Source: Candidatus Rokuibacteriota bacterium (GTDB taxonomy: Bacteria > Methylomirabilota > Methylomirabilia > Rokubacteriales > CSP1-6). Taken from it: a stretch of 64,000 bases of DNA. Below the pieces are notes generated by a model. The model worked only from the letters and a program-made list of their open reading frames with translations. It did no database searches and was not told the DNA's origin. The position numbers and the translations under genes were made by a program. Every line of letters starts with the position of its first letter. Position 1 is the stretch's first letter. Below, in pieces: positions 1 through 8,421 of the stretch. The stretch covers positions 1 through 64,000 of the forward strand of contig QHSU01000079.1 in the NCBI GenBank assembly GCA_003220535.1. Reading direction: 5' to 3'.

Positions 1-252
1 GACGGTGACGACGGCGCGGCCGCCGAGGAGGAGGCGGGCGAGGGAGCGGTCCCCGGTGACGACACGGTCGTTGACGAAGACGTCGTCCTTGAACTTGAGG
101 GCGACGGGCTGCGGCGTGGCGGTGCGCGCGGCAGTGACGTGGCCTTCCAGGGTGGTGACGACCCCGGCCTTCGGGGCTTGGCCGGCGGCCAGACTCGGGC
201 ACAGCGAAATGAGCAGCGCCAGCGCGACGACGACTCGGCCGACAGCTGACAT
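1..252 (-). CDS. FecR-domain secreted protein (N-terminal part, cut by window edge)
   Basis: Read on the minus strand from an ATG at 252, this gives 84 residues before the window ends. Residues 1-25 form a signal peptide (hydrophobic VVVALALLISL core, then AAGQA). The remainder looks like the start of a FecR domain: a TLEGHVTAAR strand, then FVNDRVVTGDRSLARLLLGG, the usual 'gD.v.TG..s.a.l.l.dG' pattern. Stand-alone FecR-domain proteins are exported beta-rich proteins thought to act in envelope sensing. It is divergent from the CHASE2 adenylate cyclase gene, a pairing often seen in environmental bacteria, so a shared sensory role is inferred. The C-terminus is not visible. Confidence 0.75.
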   Translation of the reverse strand, partial: MSAVGRVVVALALLISLCPSLAAGQAPKAGVVTTLEGHVTAARTATPQPVALKFKDDVFVNDRVVTGDRSLARLLLGGRAVVTV

Positions 253-379
253 ACAGTTGGCCTCCCCCACCCCAGCGGTTTGCCGCAGACCCCAGAGCGG
301 AACCAGAATGTAGCAATCTGAACCACTGGCCTCTTTGGACCAATGGCCAACTTTGACCTCCGACTATCGCCCGAGAGTC

Positions 380-436
380 AAATGCTTGTCAAGTGCCGAT
401 CAAATAAGCATTTCCGGAATATGAATGACAAGTCAT
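380..436. promoter_or_regulatory. AT-rich divergent control region with two inverted repeats
   Basis: The 247-bp gap between the FecR and cyclase genes is clearly more AT-rich than its surroundings. It contains a perfect 8-bp inverted repeat, AAATGCTT (380-387) and AAGCATTT (406-413), and a second one, ATGAC (425-429) and GTCAT (432-436). These are plausible operators for one or both divergent genes. TTGACC at 353-358 could be a -35 box, but I see no convincing partner -10. The regulator is unknown. Confidence 0.35.
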
Positions 437-499
437 CCGGTCAGGAGAACGCCCGAATGACTGTGGCCCGAACGGCAGCCCTGGCATAGAGTTGCCGGC

Positions 500-2614
500 A
501 TGGGCCGAGCGTGGACTCGCCTGAGGGCGCAAATCCGGAAGCACCTCGTCGGGATCGCCGCTGCCGCGGCGATGGGGGTGCTCGTGCTCCTGGGACACAT
601 CGAATGGCTCGAGCTGAGGTCGCTCGACCTGCTCTTCGAACTGCGACGCGCCCGTCAGCCCGCCGCGCCGATCGTCATCGTCACGATCGACGAATCGACG
701 TTCCAAGAGCTGGACATTCAGTGGCCGTTCCCGCGAGCGATGCACGGGAAACTCATCGATCGCATCAGCGCGGGCCGGCCGCTGGCCATTGGTGTCGATC
801 TCATCTTCGACAGGCCATCCCGCGAGCCCGCGGACGACGAAGCGCTCGGTGCGGCGCTCGCGCGCGCGCGGAACGTCGTCATCGGCTTCGGCATCGACGA
901 GGACGTGCAGCCCCTGTATGGCCTCGAGAAGAGCGATCTCGGCGTGAGACGGGAGGCGTCCAACCTGCCGGTGCCGGTCATCCGCGACGGCGCCGCCGCC
1001 ATCGGCGTCGTCAACGTCCGGATCGATCCCGACAGTCACCTGCGGCGAATGCCTGTGTCCATGCGAGGTCCGGATGCCTCGTGGCCGAGCTTCGATGCTC
1101 AGCTCCACAGCCTGGTGACCGCGGCAGGCCTGCCGACGCAGCCGCTCCCCGGGGCCGCGGACTTCCTGATCAACTTCCGGGGCGAGCCCAAGACGTTTCC
1201 GTGGTTTCCGTACTACCGCGTCGTGAACGGTGAGATCCCATCGTCGGCGTTCGCCGGAAAGATCGTCTTGATCGGTCCCACCAGTGAAAAGCAGAAGGAC
1301 ACCTTCCCCACCGCGTTCTCCCACGGTGACATGCCCGGCGTCGAGATCCACGCCAATGCGCTCGACACCTTGATCCGGGGCGACCGGATCCGCGAGCTCC
1401 CGGAGTCCGTGTCGACCGTGCTCGCCATCGTGGGCGCCCTGGTTGGATCGGCGCTGGTCGTTCGCCTTCGCGCCATGCGCGCCCTCGTGGCGGTGGTGGG
1501 CGTGTCGGTGGTGATCGCGCTAGGCACGTTCGGGGCATTCGCGTATTCCGACGTCTGGATGCGGAGCATGGCCGGCACCTTCGCCCTGGGCCTCGGCTAC
1601 GGCGCGACGGTGGTCGAGAGCTTCATCCGCGAGCAGCGCGAGCGACGGCGGCTGTCGCTCTTCTTCTCCAAGGACGTGGTGCGCACGTTGATGCGCGAGC
1701 GCGACGAGGGAAGCCTCGGCTCGAGCCGCCGTGTGGTGACCGTACTCTTCTCCGATATCCGCGGGTTCACGTCGCTCTCGGAGAAGCTGTCGCCCGAGCA
1801 GGTCAGCGAGATGGTGCTCGAATACCTGACCGAGATGACCGACATCGTCGAGCGCAACGGCGGCATCGTCGACAAGTACATCGGCGACTGCGTGATGGCG
1901 CTCTACAATGCGCCGGTCCCGAACCCGGAGCACGCCGCGAACGCGATCCGCACCGGCCTCGAGCTGCAGGAGCGCACGCTCGGCGTGGCTGCCCGCTGGG
2001 AGGCGAAGCTCGGCCTGTCGATCCGCAGCGGGGTGGGCATCAATACCGGCGAGGCGGTGGTGGGCTTTCTCGGCTCGCGCAAGCGCCCCGCCTATACCGC
2101 GATCGGCGACGCCGTCAATCTCGCCGCGCGGCTCGAGCCCCTCACGAAGGACTACGGCGTTTCCATCATCATCAGCGAATTCACCCACGAGCTCGTGAAG
2201 GGCCGGTTCCCGACGCGCGAGCTGGGCGAGGTCACGGTCAAGGGCAAGTCGCAGCCGGTGAAGATCTTCGGCGTCATGCCCGCCAGCATGCGCAAGCACC
2301 CGCGCGCGGTGCTGGAGGCGGCCGCGACGCTCACCGCCGTCGGCGACGGGCGGGTCTGTCGCGTGCGTACCGTCGACATCAGCGAGGTTGGGCTCGCGCT
2401 GACCGGTGTTCCGCCCGAGTGGGATGTCGGCACTAAGATCCAGATTCGGGTCGACGGCGGGGAGCTCTCGCGCCGGATCATCGCCGAGGGTGCGATCGTC
2501 TCGCGCCGTGGCGACGCGGCCGGTGTGCAGTTCACGTCGGTGGACGAGGACTCGGCGCCCGCCGTCGCCGAGTTCGTGGCGCGCGGGCGGGAGACGAGCC
2601 CGGACGATCGGTAG
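500..2614 (+). CDS. CHASE2-class III adenylate cyclase-PilZ membrane protein
   Basis: 704 aa. A transmembrane helix near residues 16-34 is followed by a periplasmic CHASE2 sensor (about 35-300), three more transmembrane helices (about 305-375) and a cytoplasmic class III nucleotide cyclase domain. The two metal-binding Asp are D419 (FSDIRGF) and D463 (YIGDCVM). KYIGD and GDAVNLAAR fit an adenylate rather than a guanylate cyclase. The last 110 residues resemble a PilZ domain, with both c-di-GMP-binding signatures: R598-x3-R602 and D626-x-S628-x2-G631. The predicted product is cAMP, made in response to an extracytoplasmic signal and perhaps tuned by c-di-GMP; the tuning is inference. CHASE2-cyclase is a common architecture, whereas the PilZ tail is unusual. 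The Shine-Dalgarno before ATG 500 is weak. Confidence 0.93.
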   Translation: MGRAWTRLRAQIRKHLVGIAAAAAMGVLVLLGHIEWLELRSLDLLFELRRARQPAAPIVIVTIDESTFQELDIQWPFPRAMHGKLIDRISAGRPLAIGVDLIFDRPSREPADDEALGAALARARNVVIGFGIDEDVQPLYGLEKSDLGVRREASNLPVPVIRDGAAAIGVVNVRIDPDSHLRRMPVSMRGPDASWPSFDAQLHSLVTAAGLPTQPLPGAADFLINFRGEPKTFPWFPYYRVVNGEIPSSAFAGKIVLIGPTSEKQKDTFPTAFSHGDMPGVEIHANALDTLIRGDRIRELPESVSTVLAIVGALVGSALVVRLRAMRALVAVVGVSVVIALGTFGAFAYSDVWMRSMAGTFALGLGYGATVVESFIREQRERRRLSLFFSKDVVRTLMRERDEGSLGSSRRVVTVLFSDIRGFTSLSEKLSPEQVSEMVLEYLTEMTDIVERNGGIVDKYIGDCVMALYNAPVPNPEHAANAIRTGLELQERTLGVAARWEAKLGLSIRSGVGINTGEAVVGFLGSRKRPAYTAIGDAVNLAARLEPLTKDYGVSIIISEFTHELVKGRFPTRELGEVTVKGKSQPVKIFGVMPASMRKHPRAVLEAAATLTAVGDGRVCRVRTVDISEVGLALTGVPPEWDVGTKIQIRVDGGELSRRIIAEGAIVSRRGDAAGVQFTSVDEDSAPAVAEFVARGRETSPDDR

Positions 2615-2674
2615 CCATTTCCGCTCGCGGAACCTTTGGGGCCGTCCCCGGGGTTGTTGCGGGGGGAGGGGCGT

Positions 2675-2848
2675 ATGAACAAGGCGATGCGCGCGGGTCT
2701 CGGATCCCTGCTGCTGGCTCTCGGCCTGGCCGGCTGTGCGGAGCGCATGGCCACCGCGCCGGTGGCCACCGCGCAGCAGGAATGTGAGCGGTCGGGCGGC
2801 GCGTGGCGGAGTGGGTTTTGCGAGCGTTCCGGCGGGGGCGGGTACTGA
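2675..2848 (+). CDS. small lipoprotein, function unknown
   Basis: 57 aa. The ATG at 2675 was chosen because a GGGGGGAGGGG Shine-Dalgarno lies just upstream; an in-frame earlier start would put a non-hydrophobic stretch before the signal. The N-terminus is a lipoprotein signal peptide ending in the lipobox LAGC. The mature part is short, with two further Cys in a C-x3-SGG-x-W-x4-FC pattern that could form a disulfide in the periplasm. No family is recognised. It follows the cyclase gene by 60 bp and may be cotranscribed with it. Confidence 0.65.
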   Translation: MNKAMRAGLGSLLLALGLAGCAERMATAPVATAQQECERSGGAWRSGFCERSGGGGY

Positions 2849-2862
2849 GCTCCCGTCGTGGC

Positions 2863-2891
2863 CCGGCCCGCGCTTCTCGGGTGCGGGCCGG
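2863..2891. terminator. GC-rich hairpin between convergent genes
   Basis: CCGGCCCGC (2863-2871) and GCGGGCCGG (2883-2891) form a perfect 9-bp stem with an 11-nt loop, between the convergent lipoprotein and dut genes. There is no T-tract on either side, so intrinsic termination is uncertain. It could be a bidirectional transcript-end structure. Confidence 0.4.
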
Positions 2892-2922
2892 CGCGTCTGT
2901 CAGGCGCAGGCCGCTGCGCCCC

Positions 2923-3354
2923 TCAGGTTCCGGTTGAGCCAAAGCCTCCGGCGCCGCGCTCGCTCACGGGCAGCTCGTTGACCTGGACCAGATCCGCCCG
3001 CTCGACGCGCTGGATGACGAGCTGCGCGACGCGCTCGCCGCGCCGCAGAGTGACCGGCTTCTCGCCGTGGTTGACGAGCAGCACCTTCAGCTCACCACGA
3101 TACCCGGCGTCGACGAGCCCAGGCGCGTTGAGGACCGTCACGCCCTGGGTGAGGGCGAGGCCCGAGCGCGGCAGCACGAGCCCCGCAAACCCCACCGGAA
3201 TCGCGACGGCCAGGCCGGTGCCGACAAGCCCGCGGCCGCCCGGCTGAAGCGTCGCGTCGTGCGCGGCGTGGAGATCGAGGCCCGCGTCACCGTCGCGCGC
3301 GTACGCCGGCAGCTCGACCGACGGATCGAGGCGTTTCACGGGAAGCTCGATCAC
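2923..3354 (-). CDS. dut: dUTP diphosphatase
   Basis: 143 aa, the usual size of a trimeric dUTPase. It hydrolyses dUTP to dUMP and pyrophosphate, keeping uracil out of DNA and supplying dTMP synthesis. All five family motifs are visible in order: DAGLDLHA, PRSGLA, GLVDAGYRGELKV, GERVAQLVI and the C-terminal glycine-rich RGAGGFGSTG arm. The start is GTG at 3354 (V-I-E-L-P-V-K-R). It overlaps the stop of the upstream oxidoreductase by four bases (GTGA), so the two genes are probably translationally coupled. Confidence 0.95.
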   Translation of the reverse strand: MIELPVKRLDPSVELPAYARDGDAGLDLHAAHDATLQPGGRGLVGTGLAVAIPVGFAGLVLPRSGLALTQGVTVLNAPGLVDAGYRGELKVLLVNHGEKPVTLRRGERVAQLVIQRVERADLVQVNELPVSERGAGGFGSTGT

Positions 3355-4325
3355 GGGATCAACACGACCTTGCCGTAGCTCTCCCGCGCGGCGATGGCGG
3401 CAAGCGCCCGCGCCGCGCGCTGCAGCGGGAATGACTTCCAGATGACGGGCTTGATCTCTCGCGCCTCGGCGAGCTTCAAGAGCTCGACCATCCATCGCCG
3501 CACCCGCGGGGCGTCGCGCTGGCGGTAGAGCCCCCAGTGGACGCCGATCACGCTGACGTTCTTCAGGAGTACGCGGTTGCCCGGGACCTCCGCGATGCGT
3601 CCACCCGCGAACCCGACCAGGAGCAGCCGGCCCTCGAACGCGATGCACCGGGTCGAGCCGTCGAAGACGTCGCCGCCCACCGGATCGAAGATCACGTTGG
3701 CGCCCTCGCCGTGGGTCTCGCGGCTCACACGCTCGACCCACGCCTCGGTCTGGTAGTCGATGCAGACGTCGGCGCCGTTGGCCCGCGCGATCTCGAGCTT
3801 CGCCGTCGATCCGGCCGTGGCGATGACCCGCGCGCCCAGCGCGTGCCCGAGCTGCACCGCCGCGAGCCCGGTCCCGCCGGCGGCGGCATGGACGAGCAGT
3901 GTCTCGCCCCGTCGGAGCCCGGCGCGATGGACGAGTCCGCACCAGGCAGTCTGGTACGCGAGGCCGAAGGCGGCACCTTCCTCGAAGGTCATGAAGTCGG
4001 GCAGGGCGTAGACGTGGCGCTGATCTACGGCGACCACTTCCGCGTACCCGCCCCAGGCCATCGTCGCGAAAACGCTCTCGCCGAGGCCGACCTCCGTCAC
4101 GCCGGCGCCGAGGCCCCGGACGATCCCCGCGACCTCGCAGCCGGGACTGAATGGAGGCTCCGGGCGATGCTGATACTTGCCCTGGACGATCAGGATGTCG
4201 GGGAAGTTGCAGCCGATCGCGCGGACTTCGATGAGGACCTCGCCCGCGTTCGGCCGTGGTGTGGGCGCGTCCGCGTATTCGAGCGTCGAGGGCTCGCCCC
4301 ACGCGCGCGCCAGCATCGCTTTCAT
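3351..4325 (-). CDS. NADPH:quinone oxidoreductase family protein (zinc-independent MDR)
   Basis: 324 aa. This is a medium-chain dehydrogenase/reductase of the QOR/Nqo1-like group: N-terminal GroES-like fold (SPGCEVAGIV), then a Rossmann domain with the nucleotide-binding AAGGTGLAAVQLG motif, and no structural zinc Cys cluster. It probably reduces quinones or enoyl substrates with NADPH. The ATG at 4325 has GAGGAAA upstream; a second ATG lies three codons later. Its stop overlaps the dut start, making a two-gene operon divergent from the CaiB gene. Confidence 0.88.
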   Translation of the reverse strand: MKAMLARAWGEPSTLEYADAPTPRPNAGEVLIEVRAIGCNFPDILIVQGKYQHRPEPPFSPGCEVAGIVRGLGAGVTEVGLGESVFATMAWGGYAEVVAVDQRHVYALPDFMTFEEGAAFGLAYQTAWCGLVHRAGLRRGETLLVHAAAGGTGLAAVQLGHALGARVIATAGSTAKLEIARANGADVCIDYQTEAWVERVSRETHGEGANVIFDPVGGDVFDGSTRCIAFEGRLLLVGFAGGRIAEVPGNRVLLKNVSVIGVHWGLYRQRDAPRVRRWMVELLKLAEAREIKPVIWKSFPLQRAARALAAIAARESYGKVVLIP

Positions 4326-4397
4326 CGCTTTCCTCGCAGTTCGCGGGGCGCGGCGATCCGCGTCCGACCGGCCGAATCGTAGCACGAGCGCGGTAAG

Positions 4398-5621
4398 ATG
4401 AGCGGCGTGGCCGAAGCCCACCGGGCACTCGCCGGCGTCACCGTCCTCGACCTCGCGACCTACCTCGCCGCGCCCCTCTGCGCCACCCTCCTCGGCGAGT
4501 TCGGCGCCAATGTGATCAAGGTGGAGCAGCCGCGCGCCGGCGACGACCTGCGGCGCCTGGGCCGCCCCGTCGCTTCGTCGGGCGGCGGCTCCTACTGGTG
4601 GTTCGTGGAGGCCCGCAACAAGAAGTCGATCACGTGCAATCTCCGGGATCCCGAGGGGCAGGCCCTGATCCGGCGGCTGGTGGGCACCACGCACGTCGTC
4701 ACCGAGAATTTCAGACCGGGAACGCTCGAGCGGTGGAACCTCGGGTGGAGCGAGCTTTCCGACGTCCGCCGCTCGCTCGTCATGGTCCGCATCTCGGCGT
4801 ACGGCCAGACCGGGCCGAATCGCGAGCGTCCTGGCTTCGGACGAATCGCCGCCGCGGTCGGCGGCCTCGCCTATGTCTCCGGCTACCCGGACCGTGCGCC
4901 CGTGTCGCCGGGCACTCCGACGGTGCCCGACTATCTCGCGGGGGTGTTCGGCGCGGTCGGCGCGCTGGTGGCGTTGCGCCACGCCGAGCGCACCGGCGAG
5001 GGCCAGGTCGTCGATCTGGCCCTGTACGAGCCCGTGCTTCGCGTGTTCGACGACGCCATCGCCGTGTACGGCGGAACGGGCCACGTGCGAGAGCGGATCG
5101 GCTCGGGAACCGAGAGCGCGGTGCCGCACAACCACTATCAGAGCCGCGACCAGCGATGGATCGCGATCGCGTGCACGAACGACCGGATGTTCGCGCGTCT
5201 CCTCCAGGCGATGGGCCGGCCGGACCTCATGGGCGATCCGCGCATGGCGACGACACCGGCGCGGCTCGCCCACCGGGCGCTCGTGGACGAGGTCGTCGCC
5301 GCGTGGGTCGGCGAGCGCGACGCGGCAAAGGCACTCGGGGCGCTGGAGGCGGCGGAGGTGCCCGCCTCGCTCGTCGCGAGCGTGCGCGACCTCTTCGAGG
5401 ACTCCCACGTGCGCGCGCGCCAGAACATCGTGTCGGTCGCGCTGCCCCTGCTCGGCCAGCTCGCGATGCCGGGAGTCGTCCCGCGGTTGACGCTGACGCC
5501 CGGACGGATCGAGACCGCCGGGCCGTCGAGCCCCGGCGAGCACAACGAGGAGATCTATGGCGGGAAGCTCGGGCTCTCGCGCGACGAGCTCGGGCGGCTC
5601 GCCGAGCGCGGGGTCATCTGA
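4398..5621 (+). CDS. CaiB/BaiF family CoA-transferase (class III)
   Basis: 407 aa, a full-length family III CoA-transferase that moves CoA between carboxylic acids through an aspartyl-CoA thioester. Visible hallmarks are the N-terminal VLDLATYLAAPLCATLLGEFGA block, KVEQP, the NKKSI motif and the catalytic Asp in TVPDYLAG (D178). The substrate cannot be read from sequence; members act on carnitine, oxalate, succinate/aromatic acids and others. It is divergent from the quinone oxidoreductase gene and its 3' end overlaps the convergent protease gene by eight bases. Confidence 0.92.
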   Translation: MSGVAEAHRALAGVTVLDLATYLAAPLCATLLGEFGANVIKVEQPRAGDDLRRLGRPVASSGGGSYWWFVEARNKKSITCNLRDPEGQALIRRLVGTTHVVTENFRPGTLERWNLGWSELSDVRRSLVMVRISAYGQTGPNRERPGFGRIAAAVGGLAYVSGYPDRAPVSPGTPTVPDYLAGVFGAVGALVALRHAERTGEGQVVDLALYEPVLRVFDDAIAVYGGTGHVRERIGSGTESAVPHNHYQSRDQRWIAIACTNDRMFARLLQAMGRPDLMGDPRMATTPARLAHRALVDEVVAAWVGERDAAKALGALEAAEVPASLVASVRDLFEDSHVRARQNIVSVALPLLGQLAMPGVVPRLTLTPGRIETAGPSSPGEHNEEIYGGKLGLSRDELGRLAERGVI

Positions 5622-7569
5622 CGGCGCCGGCACGCTCCTGGTCGGTCGCGACGACGAGGTTCGAGAGGCGCTTGAGGAGCTCGAGCGCGAGCTGAGGGCG
5701 GTTCCGGACGAGCCACTCGAGCCGCTCGTCCTTGATGACCAGTAACTCGACGTCTTCCGCGGCGACGGCGGTCGCCGAGCGGGGCCCCTTGCGAAAGAGC
5801 CCGATCTCGCCCAGCGGCAGGCCCTCGCCGATCCGGTTCAGCACCCGCTCGGTGCCGTCGAAGTTCCGGCGGATCTCGACCGTGCCCGCGTGGATCACGT
5901 ACGCTTCGTCGTGCGCGTCGTCGCCTTCCTTGAAGATCACATCGCCCTGCTTGAACCGCCGTCGCTCGATGTCGCCGAGCGACAGGTTCTTGTAGAGCTC
6001 GAGCCCGATCGACGGCAGCGCCGACTTCCCCTCCACCGGCAGCCGGGCGTTGGTCCAGCCGCCGAGACCCCCCCTGAGGATCCGCACGTTCTTGAAGCCG
6101 CGCTGGCGGAGCACCTGCGTCACCCGTTCGCTCTGCTGCTCTTCGGGGCTCGTGCAGTAGGTGACGATCATCTGCTCGGGTTCGAGATTGAGAGGGGCGC
6201 GCTCGGCCTCCTCGGGCGCGAGCCGGATCGAGCCCGGCAGCTTGAGCGGGCTCGTCTCGAATTCGGCCTTGGTCCGCACATCGAGCAGCACGGGGTTGAG
6301 CCCCCGCTCGATGAACGCGATCACCTGCGTCGGCGTGACCCGGAAGCGGGTCTTCCACCAGCGCTTGCCCCACATCCCGCCGTAGGTGCCGACGCTCAGC
6401 AGGGTCACGCCGAGGGTCGCCCACGCCCACGGAAACGGCTGGGGCGGGGGATGCTGCACCTTCTCCTCGGCTTCGGCGAGCGCGCGCTTGACGACGGCGA
6501 GGTTCGGCACGAGCGTGTTGGCCTCCTCGAGCTTCGCGGCGGCCGCCTTGTAGCGCTGAGCCATGAGCAGCTCGATGCCCGCGACCCACACGGGGTTGAA
6601 CTTGCTGTCGCCGGGCGTGGTGACCTCCGTCCCCTGCAGGAATTTGGCGACGTCCTTCGCGGGGATCAGGAAGTTGTACCCCTGAACGAGCGCGCCCGAC
6701 GACGACAACGACACGAACTGCATCACGCCGACGAGCGTCGAGTCGTTCGTGATCGCCGGGCCGCCGCTGTTGCCGTGCGCCGCCGCCGCGTCGGTCTGGA
6801 TGAGGTCCTGACCTTTCGCGTCCATCTGCAGTCCGGACACCGCGCCGTTGGTCGCGGTGGCCTCGAGCCTCACGCTCTGGTTGAGCAGCTCGTGCGCGAG
6901 CAGCACGCCCGGGAAGCCCAGGATATGCACCGGATCGCCGATCTGAGGGTCGCGCTTCGAGAGCCCGATCGCCGGATAGAGGCCGTCCGGCACGCGGAGG
7001 AGCGCCAGGTCGCGCCCGAAGTCGGGCGCCGGCTGGCCTGTGCTGTCGACCCGGGGCGGCGGGCTGAACTTTTTGACCTCGGCCTTGAGCTTCGTGCCGC
7101 TCGATAGGAGCACGGTGATCTGCGACTGAACCTCGAGCTTGGCGTTGGCGAGAGCGAGGCTCGTGGCCGCGCGGCGCATCTCTTCCTCGACATCCGGCTT
7201 GTTCCCCCGCATGAGCCCCCGGGCTTTGAGCTGCGGCTCGACGCAGGCCTGGTCGATTGCCTTCTTCTTCAGCTCGTGCGTCACCCAGGGCGGAAGGCGG
7301 TAGGCCGGATCGACCACGTGCGCGTTCGTGATGACGAAGCCGCGGCCGTCGACGAACCATCCGGTGCCCGTCTCGACGAAGGGCGCGGGGCTGACGGTGA
7401 TAGGCCCGCGCCCGCAGTTCAACGTCACCTCGCCGCCCACCTCGGTGGTGATCAGCACGACAGCGGGGGTGGCGCGGAGGATCGCTTCCTGGACCGAGAG
7501 CGCCGCGGTGCTGCGGGGAGCGCCGAGCCAGGCGCCCGCGAGCAGCAGCCCGAGCATCAAGGCTCTCAT
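5614..7569 (-). CDS. exported trypsin-like serine protease fused to rhodanese and cyclic nucleotide-binding domains
   Basis: 651 aa. A signal peptide (1-23) is followed by a chymotrypsin/DegP-like protease with triad H84 (TNAHVV), D187 (RDLALL) and S268 (HGNSGG). A linker leads to a transmembrane helix (about 382-400), then a rhodanese domain (about 410-515) with active-site Cys472 (YCTSPEE). The C-terminal cNMP-binding domain (about 528-645) has the phosphate-binding cassette GEIGLFRKGPRSATAVA at 587-603. The protease should face the periplasm and the rhodanese/cNMP part the cytoplasm. This suggests proteolysis or sulfur transfer gated by cAMP across the membrane. Each domain is clear; the combination is unusual and its role is inferred. 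Confidence 0.88.
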   Translation of the reverse strand: MRALMLGLLLAGAWLGAPRSTAALSVQEAILRATPAVVLITTEVGGEVTLNCGRGPITVSPAPFVETGTGWFVDGRGFVITNAHVVDPAYRLPPWVTHELKKKAIDQACVEPQLKARGLMRGNKPDVEEEMRRAATSLALANAKLEVQSQITVLLSSGTKLKAEVKKFSPPPRVDSTGQPAPDFGRDLALLRVPDGLYPAIGLSKRDPQIGDPVHILGFPGVLLAHELLNQSVRLEATATNGAVSGLQMDAKGQDLIQTDAAAAHGNSGGPAITNDSTLVGVMQFVSLSSSGALVQGYNFLIPAKDVAKFLQGTEVTTPGDSKFNPVWVAGIELLMAQRYKAAAAKLEEANTLVPNLAVVKRALAEAEEKVQHPPPQPFPWAWATLGVTLLSVGTYGGMWGKRWWKTRFRVTPTQVIAFIERGLNPVLLDVRTKAEFETSPLKLPGSIRLAPEEAERAPLNLEPEQMIVTYCTSPEEQQSERVTQVLRQRGFKNVRILRGGLGGWTNARLPVEGKSALPSIGLELYKNLSLGDIERRRFKQGDVIFKEGDDAHDEAYVIHAGTVEIRRNFDGTERVLNRIGEGLPLGEIGLFRKGPRSATAVAAEDVELLVIKDERLEWLVRNRPQLALELLKRLSNLVVATDQERAGAVR

Positions 7570-7603
7570 CGTCTCAGCAACGTATCACGGGGCACGCGCG
7601 GCG

Positions 7604-7609
7604 TACAAT
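7604..7609 (+). promoter_or_regulatory. -10 box TACAAT close to the bicupin start (leaderless candidate)
   Basis: TACAAT lies eight bases before the ATG at 7618 and no Shine-Dalgarno is present. Transcription would begin at or within two bases of the start codon. No clear -35 box is seen. Confidence 0.4.
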
Positions 7610-7617
7610 GACGCCCC

Positions 7618-8289
7618 ATGGCGTCCGGGGAACCCGCGTACGCGCTGCGCCTCTGCGAGGACACGCTGCCTGCCTCCGGACGGTGCGCGCTCGGCGCTCT
7701 GAACCGTGTGCTCTACGTGCGGCGCGGTGCGCTGGCGGTGGGGACCGACTCGCGTGAGGTGGCAGTCACGGCGGATCACGCGTGGCACGGCGTCCACGCG
7801 TGCGAGATCGTCGCGGGCGACACGGGCAGCACCGTGCTGCGCTACGAGTTGATCCGCGGCGCGGCGCCGCTCGGCGGCGTGGCGGGCGGCGCGACACAGG
7901 TTCTCCTCGAGCACGCCATCGACCTCGACCCGTGCGCGGAGTACCTGATGCGCGCGGACCGAGTCGATTTCGCGCCCGGCGGCGTCGCGCTCCCACACCG
8001 GCACCGGGGCGGTGGTATTCGATGCCTGATCGCCGGAGCGCTCGACGTCACCGTGGGCCAGACGCCCGCGCGACGGGTGACGCCCGGCGGCGCGTGGTTC
8101 GAGAGTGGGCGAGAGCCCGTGCTCGCCGTCGCGTCGAAGGACGAGCCGACGAGCTTCGTCCGGGTCGCGATCCTGCCGCGCGAGATCCGCGGCCGGACGT
8201 CGATCGTCTATGTGGATCCGAACGACGCCGAGCGCGGTCGGCCGCGCACGTACACGGTCTACGTTGACGAGCCGATCGAGATCGCCTGA
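7618..8289 (+). CDS. bicupin-fold protein, function unknown
   Basis: 223 aa with two cupin-like halves. The second half carries LPHRHRGGGIRCLIAGALDVTVG followed by GGAWFESGREPVLAVAS, the typical HxH...G and P-G...W/H pattern of a cupin; the first half is more degenerate. Such proteins may bind a metal and act as small dioxygenases, isomerases or ligand sensors, and no substrate can be named. It has no Shine-Dalgarno and a -10 box eight bases upstream. It precedes the fluoride riboswitch unit but is separated from it by that unit's own promoter. Confidence 0.7.
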   Translation: MASGEPAYALRLCEDTLPASGRCALGALNRVLYVRRGALAVGTDSREVAVTADHAWHGVHACEIVAGDTGSTVLRYELIRGAAPLGGVAGGATQVLLEHAIDLDPCAEYLMRADRVDFAPGGVALPHRHRGGGIRCLIAGALDVTVGQTPARRVTPGGAWFESGREPVLAVASKDEPTSFVRVAILPREIRGRTSIVYVDPNDAERGRPRTYTVYVDEPIEIA

Positions 8290-8327
8290 CGGGCGCGTGT
8301 TCCTCCCGTGCTCACCGACAGGCCATC

Positions 8328-8355
8328 TTGACCCCGACCCCGCGCGCGCGATAAT
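8328..8355 (+). promoter_or_regulatory. sigma70-type promoter for the fluoride-switch transcript
   Basis: TTGACC (8328-8333), a 16-bp spacer and GATAAT (8350-8355). Each box matches the consensus at five of six positions. Transcription would start near 8361-8363, just before the riboswitch aptamer. Confidence 0.7.
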
Positions 8356-8370
8356 CGTGGCGCTGACTGA

Positions 8371-8421
8371 GGGCGATGGGGTTCGCCCGTAACCGCCTCG
8401 ATGCTCGAGGCTGATGACCCC
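8371..8421 (+). promoter_or_regulatory. fluoride riboswitch aptamer (crcB motif)
   Basis: The sequence fits the crcB-motif consensus. P1 is GGGCG (8371-8375) with CGCCC (8384-8388), enclosing ATGGGGTT. The second stem is GCCTCGA (8395-8401) with TCGAGGC (8405-8411), followed by the conserved CTGATG (8411-8416). The pseudoknot would be GGGGT (8378-8382) with ACCCC (8417-8421). ACCCC shares its four C with the 5' arm of the terminator at 8418-8445, so fluoride-stabilised pseudoknot and terminator are mutually exclusive. That gives a fluoride-ON transcriptional switch for the antiporter. Recognised from the known consensus; the mechanism is inferred from the pairing. Confidence 0.87.
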
